From Apostichopus japonicus (Eukaryota; Echinodermata; Holothuroidea; Aspidochirotida; Stichopodidae), in contig NC_092573.1 of assembly GCF_037975245.1 (NCBI RefSeq), forward strand, positions 18,920,265-18,984,264: a DNA stretch of 64,000 nucleotides, read 5' to 3'. Below the pieces are notes generated by a model that was given only the letters and a program-made list of their open reading frames with translations, was not told the origin of the DNA and made no database searches. Below are positions 60,754-64,000 of this stretch, piece after piece (positions within the stretch are counted from its first letter, which is position 1; each line of letters begins with the position of its first letter). A program made the position numbers and the translations under genes.

Positions 60754-63700
60754 GATATATATATATATATATATTTATATCAAAGCCATTATATATTGCC
60801 CGAGTAGAGTGATATATCAATATTGTTTGCTAGATGTTAAACAATGTTGTACATTAAACTCCATGTTGTAGATGTGTTAAACATTGTTAACATTTCTCTG
60901 GCCAAATTAGATGAAGATTTTATCTTGTACATTACTGTTTATTTTACTGATATGTTTGCCGATTTCGTTTGTTACTCGTTGAAAAATAGTGAGCATTTTC
61001 CTCTCTAGCAGTTTTAAAATTTGTTACTCCATCCATTGTGAAGAAGAATTATTATACATCAGTTCTCCCCTCGGCCTGTCTCATATCTACAACTACATTA
61101 ATTTTAATACCTAACCTGTCCTAGAAATATATTTGCTACAGTTCTATAGCACTTTTGTTATGATTACTTATTGTTTCATCAAACCTTGGCCTACTCTAAT
61201 CCTTTTCTCTCATGTTATGATTTTGCTCCTGAGGAAGGTTTGAATGTCTGATACACATAATTGATAAAGGATGAGAATTTAGAAATCCAGCCAAATGTAC
61301 TCATGGACTGTATACAATCATTCAATTTACTTAACAGAGACATTTTATGAGAAGATTTAACACAAAAATTTCCCAAATTTCTTTACTTTGGTATAACATC
61401 TCACTAACTTGAATTATGATCTTGATATCTCAGGATCCCCAGAAAGATATTTGATAAAATTTGTCAACTGGAACTTAATTTATGAAAATGACTGTAATTT
61501 TCTAATTTTTTTCTTGATGGATATATGAGGATATATGTTAAAAAAAAAAAACATGCACCACACATGAAAATTAAGTCAACACATATGGCAGAGGAAAAAT
61601 GTTTCCATTCATATAGCAGATAAATAACAGATTAAATTATTTAAGGAAACGCATTAATAATAAAACGATATCTGTGTTATGTTTTCATAATTGCATAATT
61701 TGTGATGCACTCATTGTATAGTTGCAGAATCAGTGCAACTTGAAGCTTGCTCATTTTTTTTTATTAATTTGCAACTTTTAGCAGATTTGTTTTTGCATTG
61801 GAATATGATTAGACCTGAGGAAATAAAGAAAATATTTTTCTTATAAACTTGTGAAAGATGTCAAATTGAAAAAGCCAAAATAATTAACTGCAAGGTTTAT
61901 GTTTAATTATCGATACATTATGCACCTAACGTTTTCTTACAAAACAGCTGCTCTTTCCTCCTCTAGCTGTAGGCGTGATATATCATTAATCTCATTAATT
62001 ACAGGAGAAAAGTCAAGTTGAACATACATTATTATACTATAAGTATAAGGTATAGAATATGCATGAAGTTTACCAATGTAGTTGCCTACTTAAGATATAA
62101 ATTTGTGACAAGCTTCCATGCATTCAAGTTTACACATATATTCTTACTGTATGTTTAACATGTGTATTCCTATAACTGTTAATGCCTGCGTGTGTGTTAA
62201 TTAACAATGCAGTTAGGATAATTCACAATGACTTAAACCTGTAATTCTGTCCTTCCACATGTATGCTTGTGGTGTACATGTAGTACTGATATATAACATG
62301 TACTGATGTAGTACTGAAATATTACCAGGAAAAACTGCAAGTTATAATTGGTTTCTCTCAATTGTATATGAATTTTTAAAATGTACATGCTGTGTGGTAT
62401 ATTGACATCACAGCTAATACAACAATATAGCTTTAATGATATTTCAACTAACTTAATAATAAATGGAAAACCAAATTGATTGCAATATGCAGTATTTTTC
62501 ACACAGCTGGGAAGGTTTGATCAGCCTGATTCGTCATCGGTCCCCGGTTCAAGCCGATAGATCTCGGAGAGTTAATGCAAATTTGCGATCTGTGATCTAG
62601 ATCAAATATTTTCACAAATTGCAAATTTATATTACCAAAAAAAAGAACATTAATGAAATAATTAGCTCATTTATGGAAGCAGAAATACATGATTAAAGCT
62701 TTGGTCTAGATATTAGTGAGTGTGTGTGTCTGTGTGTCTCTGGCTATGTGTGAATGGTTGTGATGAATGTGACAGAATCCCTAAAATTTAATTATCACCC
62801 AGCTGAAAGCTAGAAGTCGTGATTTGGAGTTTTGTTTTTTATTTAATATTTAATTATCAAAATAAAATAAAACTGTTAGCAAACTGCCCTACCCTCTTCC
62901 CTTATTCATCTCTTTGTCCCTCCACTGTTTATCTCCTACCTCTCCTCTTCCCCTGTTGGTTTCTTTCTTTCTTCTCTCCATGCCTTGTCTACTAATCCCC
63001 TTACATCTATCTCTTTGTGTTCACCACGCTCATTAGCCTGTCTGTATTCTGTGTGTGTTTTTGTCCCTTCTGTTACTGTTACTTGTCATTTAGCCTATGA
63101 AGAAGATCCTGCTAGGATCTAAACATCAGGCCAACTTTAATACCTTTACACAATATTTAATGATGTCAGGATAGTAATATCAGTTGCTTTTCAGATGAGT
63201 TGTGCTAGGTGACAACATTTTATTAACTTTGATATCTGTAGTTCTTACGGTTTTGAAGTTGTTTCACCGTTCCCCGATACCATTCGCTAGTTGTCATGAA
63301 CATTGTATACAAAAACAGGAAAATTATATTCCAAGAAAGACTCCACTTCCCGCCACCTGAACAAATATGGAATATTTTTATGTCTGATTTAAGTGCACAT
63401 GGTTGTACCGTGAAGTGGTATGTAAGAACATGACATTGAATCTTGTACTGTTGATGGCAGTTGATGGATCTGCACTATGTATATAGGCTAAATAACAGAA
63501 GATAATTATAGCCGAGGTTCCCAGCCAGATAGACAAAAAATACCATCGTTTTTACTTGTAGTTGTAATTTGTACAAACTGAAATGGAATATTTTAAGTCC
63601 ATGATTGTAAATTAGTTGTAGAAGTGTGAAAAACAGTGACGCTGTTGAGGTGTAGATCGACACTATAAAGAGATTGAAGCAACCTTATTGTAATTGGTCA

Positions 63701-63773
63701 GAACAAGGTTTATACCTGAGAAACTAAATGTACATCATATTATAAGCAATTTTGTGCCATAGAAGATCTAATG

Positions 63774-64000
63774 GAATATTTTAAAGGGTGTAAAGACTTG
63801 CGCAAAAACAAAAGTCTAATGCCGGTAATCTGACCTAGTTTTGAATGAGGTGTAACAGAAGTGTTAGACACCACCATCGAACCCAGAAAATATGCACACA
63901 GCTAGCTTGCCACCTTCGGTAATTTGACACTAGTGTACAGTCAGTACATACAGCTGCGGTCAATACCAACAGCACAGTGAACAAACGATACAGCGATGGA
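63774..64000 (-). mobile_element. TTAA-flanked MITE, copy 2, cut by window end
   Basis: TTAA followed by AGGGTGTAAAGACT matches the right end of the 50.7-kb MITE in inverse orientation. Sequence at 63890-64000 (for example GTACAGTCAGTACATACAGC) is the reverse complement of 50810-50910. The far end lies beyond the window. Confidence 0.75.

Larger units (their letters stand above)
58250..64000. other. Noncoding sequence, probably intron
   Basis: No further exon is supported. Mobile elements inside are listed separately. An ORF of 105 codons at 59550-59867 is the longest uninterrupted one here, but it has no splice context or recognised family. A CT-rich tract lies at 62880-63010. Confidence 0.5.

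Noticed and set aside
62535-62560. B-box-like CCCCGGTTCAAGCC as a SINE
   Set aside because: Only one box is present. No A box, body or tail could be matched to the SINE families in the window.

Overview
This is an AT-rich, intron- and repeat-dominated stretch of an animal genome. There is no operon structure and no long ORF. Candidate exons are short, the spacers are tens of kilobases, and the repeats include a DIRS-type tyrosine-recombinase retrotransposon, a CR1/L2-type LINE, tRNA-derived SINEs, a Ty3/gypsy fragment, a hAT-like DNA transposon and TTAA-flanked MITEs. That mix fits a marine invertebrate, plausibly a deuterostome such as an echinoderm. The species cannot be fixed from the sequence alone.

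Layout. 1-2.8 kb is noncoding. 2.8-5.8 kb is a satellite-like block: units of about 83-101 bp, then about 53 copies of a 43-bp monomer that carry a 904-bp higher-order duplication. 7.7-17 kb is a nested transposon cluster. A decayed CR1/L2-type LINE was interrupted inside its endonuclease region by a 6.4-kb DIRS element with inverted terminal repeats, an internal complementary region and gag, RNase H and tyrosine-recombinase remnants. The DIRS element was in turn invaded by two SINEs. 20.4-23.1 kb holds a minus-strand gypsy integrase end and a composite hAT-like element. Elsewhere there are solo DIRS terminal repeats, minisatellites, MITEs and further SINEs.

Genes. The best-supported coding pieces lie on the + strand. 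They are an internal exon at 31040-31483, in frame from its acceptor and with phase 0 at both ends, and three putative first exons at 24604-24666, 36601-36753 and 58178-58249, each starting with ATG and ending at a phase-0 splice donor. I read them as alternative 5' exons of one or more long genes whose common body lies past the right edge, but that is inference. I do not recognise the protein family. Two of the first exons each encode an RVxF-type protein phosphatase 1 docking motif. Weaker candidate exons are at 5875, 17199, 38817 and 47822; the last has a nearby polyadenylation signal.

The most interesting signals are the DIRS element, whose integration core can be read from four junctions, and short solo DIRS terminal repeats. 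These all start at the same ATTT core and are flanked by unusually long direct repeats of unique sequence.
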